A stretch of DNA of 64,000 nt from Ceratobasidium sp. AG-K. Its lineage: Eukaryota > Basidiomycota > Agaricomycetes > Cantharellales > Ceratobasidiaceae. The stretch covers positions 2,418,001 through 2,482,000 of the forward strand of contig JAWNGF010000001.1 in NCBI GenBank assembly GCA_037039685.1, given 5' to 3'. The position numbers and the translations under genes are program-made. Below the pieces are notes generated by a model. It worked only from the letters and a program-made list of their open reading frames with translations. It was not told the DNA's origin and did not search any database. Positions 1-14,081 of the stretch are shown here, one piece after another. Position 1 is the first letter of the stretch. Each line of letters begins with the position of its first letter.

Positions 1-162
1 GTCATATACCAGCCAGCACCACCGACAGCAACGCCAACGACGGCATAGATAGGGATCGCCTTGGCAAAAATCAGCCGACGCCTCACTTGTCCGCTACAGC
101 TCACTCACCTCGACGGCGTACCAGGTTTGGAAGAGAGTCTTGCGAGCAGCGCCAGCAACCAT
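1..162 (-). CDS. NDUFA4/MLRQ (B12D)-like complex I small subunit, 3' part outside window
   Basis: The start codon is at 162-160. Exon 1 (162-109, 18 codons) ends in VE before a GTGAGT donor; the 49-nt intron (108-60) ends in CCAAG; exon 2 (59-1) runs off the left edge. The joined peptide reads a short basic lead with LFQTWYAVE and then a glycine-rich hydrophobic stretch, AIPIYAVVGVAVGGAGWY. That pattern is typical of the single-helix B12D/MLRQ family, which sits in the inner mitochondrial membrane with respiratory complexes. Only the first ~37 residues are visible, so the C-terminal motif cannot be checked. A TATA-like box lies about 60 nt upstream. The family call rests on sequence pattern alone; the alternative is another short single-span mitochondrial protein. 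Confidence 0.72.
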
Positions 163-723
163 TGTGAAAAGACTGAGTGGTGGTGGGAATTGGGGATGAG
201 TTTCGTGGGGTAGTTTCAGGTCTTTTATATTGCAATATTTGACAGGTTGAAAAATCGGGTGAGTTCGGTAGTCAGAAGCCGATATCGCGATTTTGTGGGG
301 AGCCGGAGAAACTCATCCTCGGACCAATTGAAACTTCAACTCGCCCGTGAGAGATACCGTCACCGCTACAGTCGACATGCGATCTGCCGTTCAACAGGCG
401 TGAGCAACACTACAAATAACTTTTAGTTTTATCTTATCTTATCTGATGTGTCTATGGCTGTGTTCCCTGGGCGCTTACATTAGCGTCCCACTCCCCACTA
501 AATACGGCTTCGCCGTAATGTCCCGTCGCACACAGCTTTCTGCACGTTTTTGCTTTCCATATCAAGCCCCCCCTGTGCGCCCTAGACGCGCCCAAGAACG
601 CAAGCTCCGATCGGAACGTCATTACCTGTGCCCGGCCTGAGCTCTCCGTTAACTCTTGAACTAGACTTAAACTCTTGCTAGTCCACTCCGCCTTGCCGGT
701 GTATCCGCAACCCACTTGGTGCA
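163..723. other. Intergenic region between divergent genes
   Basis: This is a shared upstream region for the NDUFA4-like gene (-) and the membrane protein (+). Short ORFs on both strands overlap and have no coding character. Apart from the TATA box I see nothing defined. Confidence 0.5.
222..229 (-). promoter_or_regulatory. TATA box of the NDUFA4-like gene
   Basis: The minus strand reads TATAAAAG 60 nt upstream of the ATG at 162, a usual distance for a fungal TATA element. A CCAAT-type pentamer occurs near 322-326. Confidence 0.5.
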
Positions 724-3700
724 ATGGACCCAGGCAGATCAACACCGATGCTTCATGTCATAGGTGATGCAGGATCTTCCCTTTCTTTGGATCAGCCCCA
801 GGTAGGTTTGCTCGTCGGGCTCACCGGCTCAACTCGCTTCATTGTTACTCTTTCCAGGACACACAGATCCCGGGGGATCGAGAGCTGGCTCCGCCTTATG
901 GATACGTAAGCCGCAGGCCTCCTCCTATCTTTGTCGAGAAGGATGGCAAGCGTACGTCTTATGAAGCAGTCGATTCAGCCGACCTGCACACCAGCAAAAG
1001 CTGGAATGACCCCTACGACTCCCGTCATGACGACGATGATACTCTTCCTTTGGTCAATATGAGACGTCGATCAGCAGGTGACAAATCGAAGCGTTTCTCT
1101 ACCGCCCTCCCGAGTACACCCTTGCCCCGAAGCCCTGTAGCTCCCGGATTGGCCGGCGGGAGCGGTTTACTATCGCGCTTCGAGCCTGCGCCCGTAATGC
1201 CCTTGGTTATACACACCGTGCTTTGGTACGTAATTCCCCTCAGCAATAATTACGAATGCTAATACTTGACTAGCATGCTTGCATTCCCTATTGTAATGTA
1301 CTTGACACCCGCACTAGCCAATGGTCGCTCCATGTTCTGGACACGGGTGATTGTCGGTGGTATCTGTGGTCTCACAGGACTCAGTCTAGGTGTGAGCTTG
1401 TTAGACCTCTCAAGGCGAGGTATCGAGGCCTCCTGTAAGTACATCTTATATTTGTTGCGCTGAAATCTAACCGGACAGTGTGGGCAACGATTATTCACGA
1501 ATCAATGGAAGGAGAGATGGGAGGCGTAACCCTGAATGAGCTTGATTACCACACGGCTAATCCAGATAGTCCTTGGGGTGCCATTTTGCTGCTCTACCGA
1601 CGCTGGTTCAAGCACCGAGGAACTGGTCGCTCTCGGCGCCGAAACTACGAGTAAGTCCGCATGGACGTTCCTTTGCACTCTTGACCGACTATGCCCTAGT
1701 TCTGCGCCATGGACACTGTATATCGTCTTGTTCTTGTTCACGGTGGCGGTCTCGGCCTGTCTGGTTTTCGTATTTGGTCGCGTCGTCAATATATACACCG
1801 TCCAAGAGGTAAGATGGGGACTTCTGTTCGCGATAAGCGTAACTGACTATCCCATTCAGACCCAAACGACCGTCTATCGGGAGTTGCCAGTTATTGGTGA
1901 CTTGTCTCCTGAAGATATTGAGCGAGCAAAGGTGCTTGAAGCCACATTTGGGGTTAGTTTCGCCAGTGATCTTTTAGATTAAGCTCAACACCATCCCAAT
2001 ACTAGAAATTCACATACACTTGGTCCCTCACCCCGTTTTCAGCATCTGCCCACCTACCCAAAGATCGGTCCTTTCAAATTCCTCGCTCGACTGGGAGCGG
2101 AGTTACAGATGGCGTTCATTTTGCCGAGACATACACTCGCCAGCTTATCCCCGGTGGTACTGGCTTTGGTACATTCTTCCCAAACGCCACAGCAGTATGG
2201 GTAAACGCGTCTGCTGGTGGTACACAGCCCAACACGATTGCCATGGGAGAGACCATTAGATGGCCAAGGTGGGGAGAGCGAACCGTATGCCAGACATTTA
2301 AGCAGATTGAGAACAACGGCGTTATTATGTGAGTCTTGTCTGCTTTGAAATGTGTCTTGGCTGATCCTGTGAGGAGTGATGCCCGGTGGGGTTCGCCAAG
2401 GCACCCAACCTACGCGTACGTGACCAAGGCTGCGGTTGACGGGCTCCTCAAACGCGCAGAGGTCCTGAGCGGAAGCGTAGAGCAATTACCTCCCGTTGAT
2501 CTTAGTACAATTATGCACCCAGGTGATATCCCCCCAACAGGGGTAACCGCTGAGAATCTTGCGTTCGCAAGTGCGTTATTCCACCAATTGGCGACTTCCT
2601 TTGATCTAATAGACATTTATGTAGGCAGGTGGGACGATAATGGTGTGGCACACCAATTCAGGTCACAATACTTGAATATGGGTGAATCCGGTCGGGGGTG
2701 GACCATGCTCGAGCTCATCTTGATTCGTCTAAATGAAACGTATACCCCTCGAGGTGTATACCCCTTGTACGTTCCCGATGTAGGCGATGCGGCCGCTCGA
2801 AACCGCATTGGAATGGATGTGGCACTGTGTGTGCAGGAGATACGGCCATATATGCTCGATGCTTATAACAATGTGAGCAGGTCTGAGTACCACTTCACAT
2901 CGTAGCTGATGCCTCGAGTAGACTGCCGGTTTACCCACTACCTTGAAATTCCAATACGACGGAGATATTTTCAATACCACCGGTAAAAAGCTCGACGGGC
3001 AGAGGTTGAGCGGGATCCAGAACGGTATCAACTCGTTGGGCAAATGGCTTGCATTTGCGAATGCACACACCAATGCGCGTAATGTAATGTTGAAGGACAA
3101 CGGACGAGATTTCTTCTACGTGCCGAACCCGACAGTGAGATTGACCTACTTTCTAAATAATATCATCACTGACATTAGGTGTGCTCGTTAGGTTGTCTCA
3201 TTGACCGGAAATACCGAGCCGGATATGTATACCGAGCTTGATGCCGCCGAGGTCCAAGACATATTGGGAGATGTTGATTCACAACATTTAGTAAGTCTCC
3301 TTTTTGTTTCGGGAAAGGCTGTGCTAACGTTGCCTCCAATAGCTTCCTTATTTGGTTGGAAGCCAACCAATTGTAGCACACTCCTATGTGGATAAAGTGA
3401 GTAGGAAGGTAGTTCTTTCGTAGCAGTCGCCAATGTTACATCTGTAGACTGTGGCGTATACCAAAGTCTTCCTCGTCTGGCTCATCGTATCGTTGATAGG
3501 TATTCACCCTTAATATTTACCGCGTCGAGTTGCTCGCTAATAGTTCCTTAGGTGTATTGATACTGGGCTTTGTGGTATCGATTTTCGTCCCAAGGCTGCC
3601 CCTGGGATTACCACGTCGAGATTTTGGCATTTTCTCCTGGCTAGCCGCTATCGAAGGTAATTTTGTGGCCCATGTGTGCTATGGGTATTGCTGATGCTGA

Positions 3701-3820
3701 ATCGATCCAGGCGACTCCCTCGTGAATTTGCCTGTGGAAGTAAACCGTTACGAGCGCCTTGAAGACCTTCGGGAAAAGGCGAAGCATGTTCCTGTGAGAT
3801 ATGCGGCCCCAGAAGAATAG
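724..3820 (+). CDS. Large multi-exon membrane glycoprotein of unknown function
   Basis: I do not recognise the family. About a dozen exons can be joined in frame with canonical short introns, from ATG at 724 to TAG at 3818-3820, giving roughly 750-850 residues. The N-terminal third is polar and cytosolic-looking, with an acidic HDDDD run and an RRRS segment. Two hydrophobic spans follow (about 1196-1330 and 1700-1790, e.g. LYIVLFLFTVAVSACLVFVF). A long extracytoplasmic-type domain (about 1860-3400) carries several N-glycosylation sequons (NAT, NAS, NET, NTT). Another span lies near 3460-3620 (VFLVWLIVSLIG, then VLILGFVVSIFV), and the protein ends in a short charged tail. One intron (about 1951-2006) removes the only in-frame stops between the helices and the large domain. 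The layout suggests a surface or organelle membrane protein with a folded luminal domain. Confidence 0.72.
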
Positions 3821-4016
3821 GCGATTCCCTGTGCTGTTTCATTCTGGACTCTTTGTGATGCTTGGGGATTGGGCCTGTATATATTCTCCGATGTGTATGC
3901 AAAGTGTTTTTTGTTGTTGGCGTCTAGGGTCCTCGTCGATCAGTCTCCGACTCTTGGTTGTGCGGTATCAGCGCAACTCAATCCTGTACACCACCACCAC
4001 TATTTCCTTCCCGAAC

Positions 4017-5520
4017 ATGGCGCAGATAGAGGCAAAGTCATGGGGCGTCGGGCTCGCTGTTCCGGAGGGTCGTCGCGTGGTTCATCTCGATGACAGTGCG
4101 CTGCGCATGTTGGAACCTGCACAACACCGGCGAAATCCTGTTCAGTCGACGTATCACAGCTTCAAGTGTAGGTCGGGCTGTTGTGTCTCCCGTTGTAGCC
4201 ACTCAAACCCTGCTTGCGACAGATCATTTCAAGCCAGAGTCGATTGATGTCCGCAAACCTGGCAAGGTCCAACCTGCCAACCCGCCCCGAGTGGTTCAGG
4301 ATGGCACGGCACTAGACGTCGAACAGCTTGGGTCAAACGTAAGTTGTTGGTTGCTGTGGCGAACTATGGCTAAGCTGAGCGCCCTTTCCCAGAACGAGGA
4401 TAAGCACCTTTTCACGGCGGTCGAACAAGGTACAAAAGACTTGGATGTGTTTATGATTTTTGATCCTACAACTGGTGTGCGTCGTAATATTCCACACCTA
4501 GTCGCCTCCTAACGTGCTTTCAGGCCTTTACGATGTACGAGGCGGACAGCTCCGTAATATTGACATACGACCGTGCCGCCTCCAAGGCGGCTTCTCGTGC
4601 ACGCTCTAGAACATCACCATCATCTCAACCCCTCACCATCCCACCCGTTAGCGCTCTTCCCAAACCGGCGACGGTACCTCCTGCCCCGGCTGCCCCTATT
4701 ATATTGCCTACTACCGGAGAATCGACTCCTGCCAGTTCTTCAGCTACTCCGAAACGAGCTCCAGCGCCCAAGCCTAAAAAAGCTAAGCCTAAACCGGTAC
4801 CGGTCCGACAACCCACACCGCCTCCGGAACCGCAATTGGGAGAGACGGAAGAGGGAGAGGTTGAATTTGAGCAGGTCCCCATACCTGAACAGCCTACCAT
4901 GGCGATGGACATCGACGTCGGCAAGGACGATGAGCCAGGGGCAATTGATGCCGAGCCTGAGGGTATACTACCATGGCACGCAGTGCCGACCACGTCACAC
5001 AAACGCCCAGGCAACACCCAAAGTACCTTCAATGTGACTGACGGGCCAGACGAAGAAGTGTTCCACTTTGGGGGATCACTCGGAACAACTTCACGCGAGC
5101 CACCGAGGAAAACCCAGTCCAAGTCGGGCCGTTCTGGAGGGATCGTCTTTCCTAAAGCGGCTCCTCGTGGACGAGATCCTCCACCACGCGCCGCCCCTCC
5201 CCCACCTCCAGTTCAGCAACCAGACGTAGATGATGACGAGATGTTTGAAGAAGTTGTGTTGCCTGGAATGGAGTCGCACACGAACGACTTGGAGGCAGAG
5301 ATAATGAAGCAGCTTCAGAGCGATAGCAGTGAGGAAGAAGAAGATGATGACGAAGATGGCGGGTTTGATGTTCAAGCGTTTGAGGAGGCGTTGGCTCAGG
5401 AAGTGCCTCAGGATGATTCTGGTAAGTGGCAACTTATGTATATTTTAAAGCTGGCCTCTAACCAATCCAGTAGACTCGGACGACTCGGATGACGATTCTT
5501 CGTCCGAGGAAGACGACTAA
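4017..5520 (+). CDS. EAF-family RNA polymerase II elongation factor (ELL-associated factor-like)
   Basis: The start is ATG at 4017 (MAQIEAKSWGVGL) and the stop TAA at 5518-5520. Four introns join in frame: about 4168-4221, 4340-4393, 4477-4524 and 5421-5470. The joined N-terminal domain contains TYHSFKYHFKPESIDV, then DVFMIFDPTTG and AFTMYEADSSVILTYDR. This order matches the EAF N-terminal domain (FHTIRY-x-FKPASID, then a beta strand and an FxLE/Y-like strand). EAF proteins bind ELL and stimulate Pol II elongation in the nucleus. The second half is low complexity: Pro/Ala-rich with a basic KPKKAKPKP patch, then Asp/Glu/Ser-rich, ending in DSDDSDDDSSSEEDD. An acidic serine-rich C-terminus is also seen in animal EAF, where it is a transactivation region. 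Nothing looks broken. Confidence 0.85.
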
Positions 5521-5891
5521 CGCAGTTCGCCTTGGATCTAGTCTTGGTGAACACTCGTGCTTTATTGCTTTTATGTGCTTTCCCCGCGTGTATATGTAGT
5601 CTTGACTGTCGACTGTAACCGAGTCGTTCTTGAATCTGGAAATCCTCTTGCTTACCAAGGTCACTCCCTCGCCAATATTGAAGCCAATTTTTGTTTGGGG
5701 TCTGGAGGCCCTAGCACGTGATATATTTCTTATGTATACCTATTCCAGTTGTAGCTCTCGCTAGGACAGGCGAGTTGGAGCCGGCTGGTATTGTCCATAT
5801 TGTAGTTTTGAACTATCTGATTTTTCAAAGCCAGTCCAACGCATGAACTCTGGTAATACACATCGTGCGAGCAAAGGATACAACGGCATTT
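5521..5891. other. Convergent intergenic spacer
   Basis: This lies between two 3' ends and is AT-rich. It holds a CACGTGA box at 5715 and presumably the polyadenylation signals of both genes; no gene is visible. Confidence 0.5.
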
Positions 5892-6682
5892 TCAGTCGTC
5901 AGCACGTCCCTTTCCCTTGTACATTGGATCATAATCACGCATCACTTTCTTGCGCAGTTCAGCCAGCTGCTTCTGAACATCTGGATCCGCGAGTAGTTTG
6001 GCCCGGGCCTCGTCCAGCTGAGCCCTTCGCTCGGGGGTCATAATCCTGTCGTAGACATCTTCGAAAGTCTCGAACGGGTTCGGGTCGGTTAGCACACCAT
6101 TCTCAGGCAGGAACTCGTAACACCTCCTGTGCATTTCCTTTAACGCTTTCCCGCGAGCACGTGTAGACTCGTCATAAAGCTACGAAATTTAGACAAGCCC
6201 CATTCGTGCAACGGATAGACTCACTCCTAACTGCTTCACCTCCTCGACCCACTCGTCTACATCCATGTTCATGAACGCCTCCATCGTGTCAATCGAGCTC
6301 TGTGGCAGTGGCAGACCATGCATGAGCTGCATTGCCCTTCTTCTATCGCTGCCATTTACTATATTTTTTAGTAGCGGTCAGCAAAGCGCCACACAAGTAC
6401 GTTCGCGCCACGCCAGAATGTTCACTCACATTTGGTCGCGTCGGGGGCAGGCAATTTTGGGGCGGAAAGTTTGGGAGCGAATGGTTCTGCGGCAGGAAGT
6501 TTGCCCACGCCACTGCCATCTGTTATTTCTCAGCAGCGGTCAGCACAGCGCCACAAAAGCACGTCCACACCACACAAGGATGTCCACTCACACTTGGTGG
6601 TTGCGGCACCACCTCGAACGGGTCGAGGGATTTTGGAAGGCTTGGGTTTATCGGCAGCGGGCGGGGCAATACGCTTGGCCAT
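5892..6682 (-). CDS. Small unknown protein with duplicated N-terminal exon
   Basis: I do not recognise this protein. Four exons join in frame to a 200-residue product: 6682-6592, 6519-6430, 6358-6225 and 6179-5892 (603 coding nt). The N-terminus is Pro/Ala/Lys-rich. Exon 1 (PPAADKPKPSKIPRP...TTK) and exon 2 (LPAAEPFAPKLSAPKLP...ATK) resemble each other, and introns 1 and 2 (72 and 71 nt) are clear copies. The C-terminal part is helical and charged, with an EFLPENGVLTDPNPFETFED segment, then MTPERRAQLDEARAKLL, and a lysine-rich end. There is no signal peptide or membrane span, so it is probably soluble. The ATG at 6682-6680 is the first in frame. The exon chain is my reconstruction; the alternative is one long intron skipping exon 2. 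Confidence 0.65.
6355..6600 (-). repeat. Tandem exon-intron duplication (two diverged copies)
   Basis: Copies at about 6369-6440 and 6531-6600 align over ~70 bp with roughly 80% identity by eye, in the same orientation. Each covers the exon end (ACCAA-x-T), donor GTGAGTG, the intron body with a GCTGACC branch-type motif, and the acceptor followed by ATGGCAG. Confidence 0.8.
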
Positions 6683-7663
6683 AGTTGTGGACGACAGCAG
6701 GCCGATTCTGGACAGTATCCTCCTATTTAAATGCAGGATCGACATGCCGGCCCTAGAGTTGTGCGTACATGCGGTCACATGATCAAGTTGATTTCCGACC
6801 CAGCACCCGCAAGCGTGGGCGCTCATCGAGTTGGTAAAACTGGCTGGGCGTGACTCAGGAAATGTATAAGTAAATCTACAAGTGGGCCAAGCTCCCGTTT
6901 CAAATATAAAGACCAGTTTGCCGATAGCCCTCGAGTAAATCTAAGCTAATACGCCTGTTGAAGTTTGAGTTACCGAGAACTCTGAGCGTCGTTGTATGCT
7001 CTCGAGATGCTTGTGCTCCGACTGGGTCGACCTATAGAGCCATCGGCGATGCACTGGGTCAGTTGGCGAGAATAACTATGACGGTTACGCAAGAATGCAT
7101 GGGCGCTAGTCGGGTCCTCGCCTAGATCTCCATCATGCGTAGTTAACTAACATCTTTCCTCTCACGATGGTGCTTTAAGTAGGCTTTGTTCCCGCCAATT
7201 TGAGCGGTGGTCTTGCGGTCTTCTATTAGCAATGATGACTAGGGAAGCCATGGGATGCTGGTGCCCAACTTGTATTCCATTCAGTCAGTGCTCAACATAC
7301 CGGATAACCGGCGCTCCCAGCTACAGATACTGGAACTTCGCAGCGCTACTTTGAAAGCAGAGGCCCCTGAAATTCTTCGAGACCCCTACTAGCGCACAAT
7401 TACGATCACGTATTATGGGGATTGAACACTGGGGGGGCGGGGGGCGTGTTTTGAGCAAACGAACGAATACATCGCCGACTGTGTCTTAGATCAAGACGGC
7501 GCACGCTCTCGCTCCGCAATAATGTCGTGTTCGCGGTCGCCTTCCGGTGGCTCGCCTGTGAATATAATTGGTGGTGGCCAGAGGTCGAAGGCTACGAGTC
7601 TCAATTAGTTGCACTCACCTTGCCCCACACAATATATAGTATGACGACGACATCTCTTGACAA
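6683..7663. other. Gene-poor intergenic region
   Basis: No ORF with coding character or exon chain is visible. It contains a G-run at about 7433-7446 interrupted by one C. A TATA-like AATATATAGTA at 7631-7641 lies about 25 nt upstream of the tRNA gene and may be its upstream element. Confidence 0.5.
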
Positions 7664-7762
7664 GCCCGCCTGGCGCAATGGTGGCGCGCCAGACTTCTAT
7701 CAGTTGCTGACAAAGCGCAATTTGAAATCTGGAGGCTGCGGGTTCGAGTCCCGCGGTGGGTT
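7664..7762 (+). tRNA. tRNA-Arg(UCU) with a 27-nt intron
   Basis: A full cloverleaf can be drawn. The acceptor stem is GCCCGCC (7664-7670) with GGTGGGT (7755-7761), and its first pair is G-U. The D stem is GCGC/GCGC with loop AATGGTG. The anticodon stem is CCAGA (7689-7693) with TCTGG (7728-7732). The T arm is GCGGG-TTCGAGT-CCCGC (7738-7754). The anticodon TCT is at 7696-7698, and an intron of about 27 nt (7700-7726) follows the base 3' of the anticodon, the standard nuclear position. The A box (TGGCGCAATGG) and B box (GGTTCGAGTCC) are intact, and a T5 Pol III terminator lies at 7766-7770. The discriminator base would be U, which is unusual. Confidence 0.9.
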
Positions 7763-8372
7763 GCCTTTTTAGGCAACTCCTGCTCATTATTTTGTTACCA
7801 GACCGGTTCAGAAACCTTAAGAATCACTTAAGGAATCCCGGAAACATTTTCCGGGACTTTTTCTGGGCTAACCCGTCATGGAGCTACGGTCAACACACCC
7901 CATCAAAACTAGGGAGTAGCATGAACCATCCGCGGATAAGCTCAGGTATCACGTGACAGTGGTTTTCTCAACATCCTGATGGTAAAAATGAGCTAAAAAT
8001 GCACAAGAAGAGAGGGTTCCTATTCTTCGTGGCGCCTGCGAGCCCCCAAGGTGTAATAACGGCATTTTAGAGAGATATAGAGGGAGTAATTTCATCACGT
8101 GGTATCCACTTCTCATCTATGAGTGATGGGGCGTTCCATGCCCACTCGTTTTTCAGGAAATGGATACACCTGGAATGGGCATCAATAGCTTCTACACTGG
8201 TGCCCCTCGTTAAGGAACCTTTGTATGCGCCCTGCAGTGTGCTTGGAGTGCGCACCTTGGGCAACCACTCTGCTAGATTGGACCTTCAATTCCGATCCGG
8301 CTGTTTGCTTGCCACAAATGAATTGAATAGATTTCAACCGATCAATCCTGTTACATGTATAACCGCGTTCGT
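7763..8372. other. Intergenic region downstream of tRNA
   Basis: It starts with the Pol III T-run. TCACGTGA-type boxes occur at about 7949 and 8095. Short ORFs overlap on both strands at 8067-8540 without family resemblance. I see no gene and no recognisable transposon termini. Confidence 0.45.
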
Positions 8373-11305
<2,933 letters not shown>

Positions 11306-11372
11306 GGTCGCCTCGGCACGGACAGGGCAGATAAAGAGAGGATGGAAGTAACAACAACTCGTGAAGCTGTGG

Positions 11373-11379
11373 TTTTATA
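11373..11379 (-). promoter_or_regulatory. TATA box of the CDH gene
   Basis: The minus strand reads TATAAAA 68 nt before the ATG, as expected for a strongly inducible gene. Confidence 0.6.
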
Positions 11380-12401
11380 TGCGTCCAAACAGCTATCCTC
11401 CGCGTTGATAAACAGGGGGATAATATCCAGACGAAACTCCGCGCCGGCCGGTCACCTTGGCAAGTTTTCCTCATTTTCAGCCAGAAACAAAGCGTCGAGA
11501 GGCAGCAATAGGCAATTGCGAGCGTATTATTGGATTATTCGGGACGACGTCGGTAACTCTGGAAGGCCAAGTATGGAGCTTGTGACTTGGGCAACGCGAT
11601 TAACAGCATCACATGGTGCACAAACTTGACTTTAGTGAGACGGAAATCAGCGGTGAATAACTTCGGAAGGAAGCGCACATCCTAGTATGGCTGTGAGTAC
11701 GGTCTAGTTTCGGCGAGTTGTCGAAACGAGGGAGCGCGAAGCTTGGAAGAAGCCCAATACGGCATATATGCATCGTTATGCGAGCACTCTGGTTGGAGGG
11801 GAAACGGTTCAATCTCAGGGTTAAGCGTGGTAGAGAGACAACCATATCTCAAGGTACGACGTCATGTCAAGGGGAGCGGTAAAGGCACTTTCGATCTGTT
11901 GCTAGCGAGAACGAGCAGGTGCCACAGCGCGTCTCGAAGGGCGATCGGTCCACGTGCATGGGACAGCCACAAGAGTTGTGTTTACCTGTCCGATCGTTCG
12001 TAATTATAGCTCATGGCAAGTCAAGATATGGGCATTCATCAAGTCAGTTGTGCTTGAGCGAAGCAAGAACACAACCACGTGAGCCTCATTGAACCATCAA
12101 ATTCGGAGAATCCAACTTGCTCAAACGGCTGGACGGCTAAAACTCGATCGCTCGTGTGACTTCAGGCACGGCAGTCTCGGTCTTATCTGACAATGCCTAA
12201 GCACAAGTACGTCATTAAGCCGGCATGATATTCTTCCAGATATGAATCAAACAAACACATGGGCCACTAAAAAAACAATGTCTCAGATTGGGAAACAGCT
12301 GGTATAAATGGGTCGGACAAGAGAAAAGTGCAAGCTATCAACAGCAAAATGTAGTATCACTCTGTCCACACCCGTAGCAAGGGAATCGTATCTTCGTCGA
12401 G
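11380..12401. other. Intergenic region upstream of CDH
   Basis: This lies between the CDH promoter and the 3' end of the DOMON-b561 gene. Short ORFs on both strands are not exon-like. A CACGTGA box occurs at 12076. CDH regulatory sites are probably here, but I cannot name any. Confidence 0.45.
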
Positions 12402-14081
12402 TCAATGGCGACGAACGTCTTCATCAGATAGTGCACCCTTGCCCCCATCCTGAATAGCATATGTCTCGGCCCGGTATTGCTTGGGAAGAAGTGCGAGCCC
12501 AACAACATATGCGGCTCCGAGGACCTAAGGGCAGATGATAAGTATGGGAGTACACCTGACAAAAACCGACATACCGCAACCCAAACTATCCAGAAGATCC
12601 TAACGCCCTCGGCAGGCTTGTCGCGACCAGTGGTGAACGCCCACTGGTGGTTGAAGCCAAGCCAGACTTGATACAGTGAGAGCGAGATTAACGCCAACCC
12701 AAGGATAGCGTGGCCATAGTTTTGGATCGGGCGGCGGCGGCGGTAAGGATCCTTGACCAAATGAATAACAAGTCCGTAGAGAGCTTGACAAACATAAAGC
12801 AAGAACAAGATCAGCCCAATGATCTGCAAAAACAAATTAGATGATTCTGCATCGCTTTGCCCTTCAAAACATTACCCACCGAATGCTTGTCATTGAAATG
12901 GGGCAGGCCAGACTCGGCTACGACGCTAACGGCCAGCGCGAATCCAGCAATGATAAACGGTCCTGCGAGACCTGCTTGTACAATCCAGTGTGCCTTGAAC
13001 CACTTGGACCACCAGATGCGCAAGAGACGTGCCTGGAGGACTCCAATCGGCAGGAAGAAACAGAATCCGAGGGCGCTGAGGATGCCATGCGTAAGCAACT
13101 TCTTCTCCTTGGAAGTATACGGAAGAACAAAAGGGTTACCCCCACTGCTACCCCCAGTTTGGGTGGGAACCGCGAGGGTAGCCGAAGTCTGGGTAGCGGC
13201 CGCGGTACCAGTAGCAGAGGCTGAACCTCCATTGCCAGGCAAGTCGGCAACGGTCTGGGTCAAATCGAGGCTGAAAGCGCCGTTGACGTTATGCTGAGCT
13301 AGGTTGGCCGCGACATCATTGCTATTGGGCTTTGTCCTGCCGAATGCGTAGATCATGTTTTCGGAGGTCTGGCCAGAGCTCTGGGAAGCCAAGGGGATCA
13401 GGGACGCCCCACGGGGACTAAACAATACACACCGGCACTGAGAATGACAAAGCAATCGCCGAGCCGGTAAGTGAGCTCAAATCGGAACGGAGTTGGGCCA
13501 CCCTAGCGGGATTGGCTACAACCTGAGGTTGGGCGTGAGCTGTTCAATAAAGCGTTAGTAGGCCATCGGATAGCCCAGGTAACATGCATACCGATTGCTT
13601 GCCTCTGTCGAACGTAAGGCTCATCAGCAAGGGGACAGACCGACGCCAATGCCGCTCACCTGAGACAAAACTACGCTCCCGTCCTGGTTGGCCCACATTA
13701 TCACCATAGGTGAATTGACCATGCTAGTGCCAAACCCACTGCGATATGCTTTAGTCGATGATGTCATTAACGCGATCATCAATCACTCACACGGCCATCC
13801 AACCAAAGTCGCTGAACGAAGCGGTTGTGTTGAGAGTGTCTTTTCGTCATACTATTAGTCTCAACGGACATCGTTGTGTTGTCAAACGTACAAATGGTAT
13901 TGGCGCCATTAATCGTTGCACTCGTACAGACCAGCTGAGAAAAGTGAGCTCAACACAGATAAGAACTTGTAGACAAAGCACATACCGTTCCGCAAAATGA
14001 ACCGCCGGTCGCGGCAAATACATTTCGGCCAGCCGCAAGGGCAAGTAACCCCGCGCGGGAGAGCGATCTGGGAAACCTCAT
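12402..14081 (-). CDS. DOMON-cytochrome b561 membrane ferric/quinone reductase-type protein
   Basis: ATG is at 14081 and TGA at 12404-12402. Exons join through introns of about 50 nt. A signal-like N-terminus (MRFPRSLSRAGLLALAAG) precedes a DOMON domain: INGANTIYTLNTTASFSDFG, WMAVGFGTSMVNSPMVIMWA with the probable Met haem ligand, and LTGSAIALSFSVP. A Thr/Ala/Ser/Gly linker follows. The cytochrome b561 core has a HGILSALGFCFFLPIGVLQA helix, KAHWIVQAGLAG, HFNDKHSVG, then QNYGHAILGLALISLSLYQV and NHQWAF, which supplies the conserved histidines for two haems. It ends in a short cytoplasmic tail. The family moves electrons across the plasma membrane. The DOMON domain is of the same class as the CDH cytochrome (AA8) next door; both genes are on the same strand, 1.1 kb apart. 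Confidence 0.88.

Noticed and set aside
7605..7787. A minus-strand frame across the tRNA
   Set aside because: The sequence is the reverse complement of the tRNA-Arg gene; such peptides are common artefacts.
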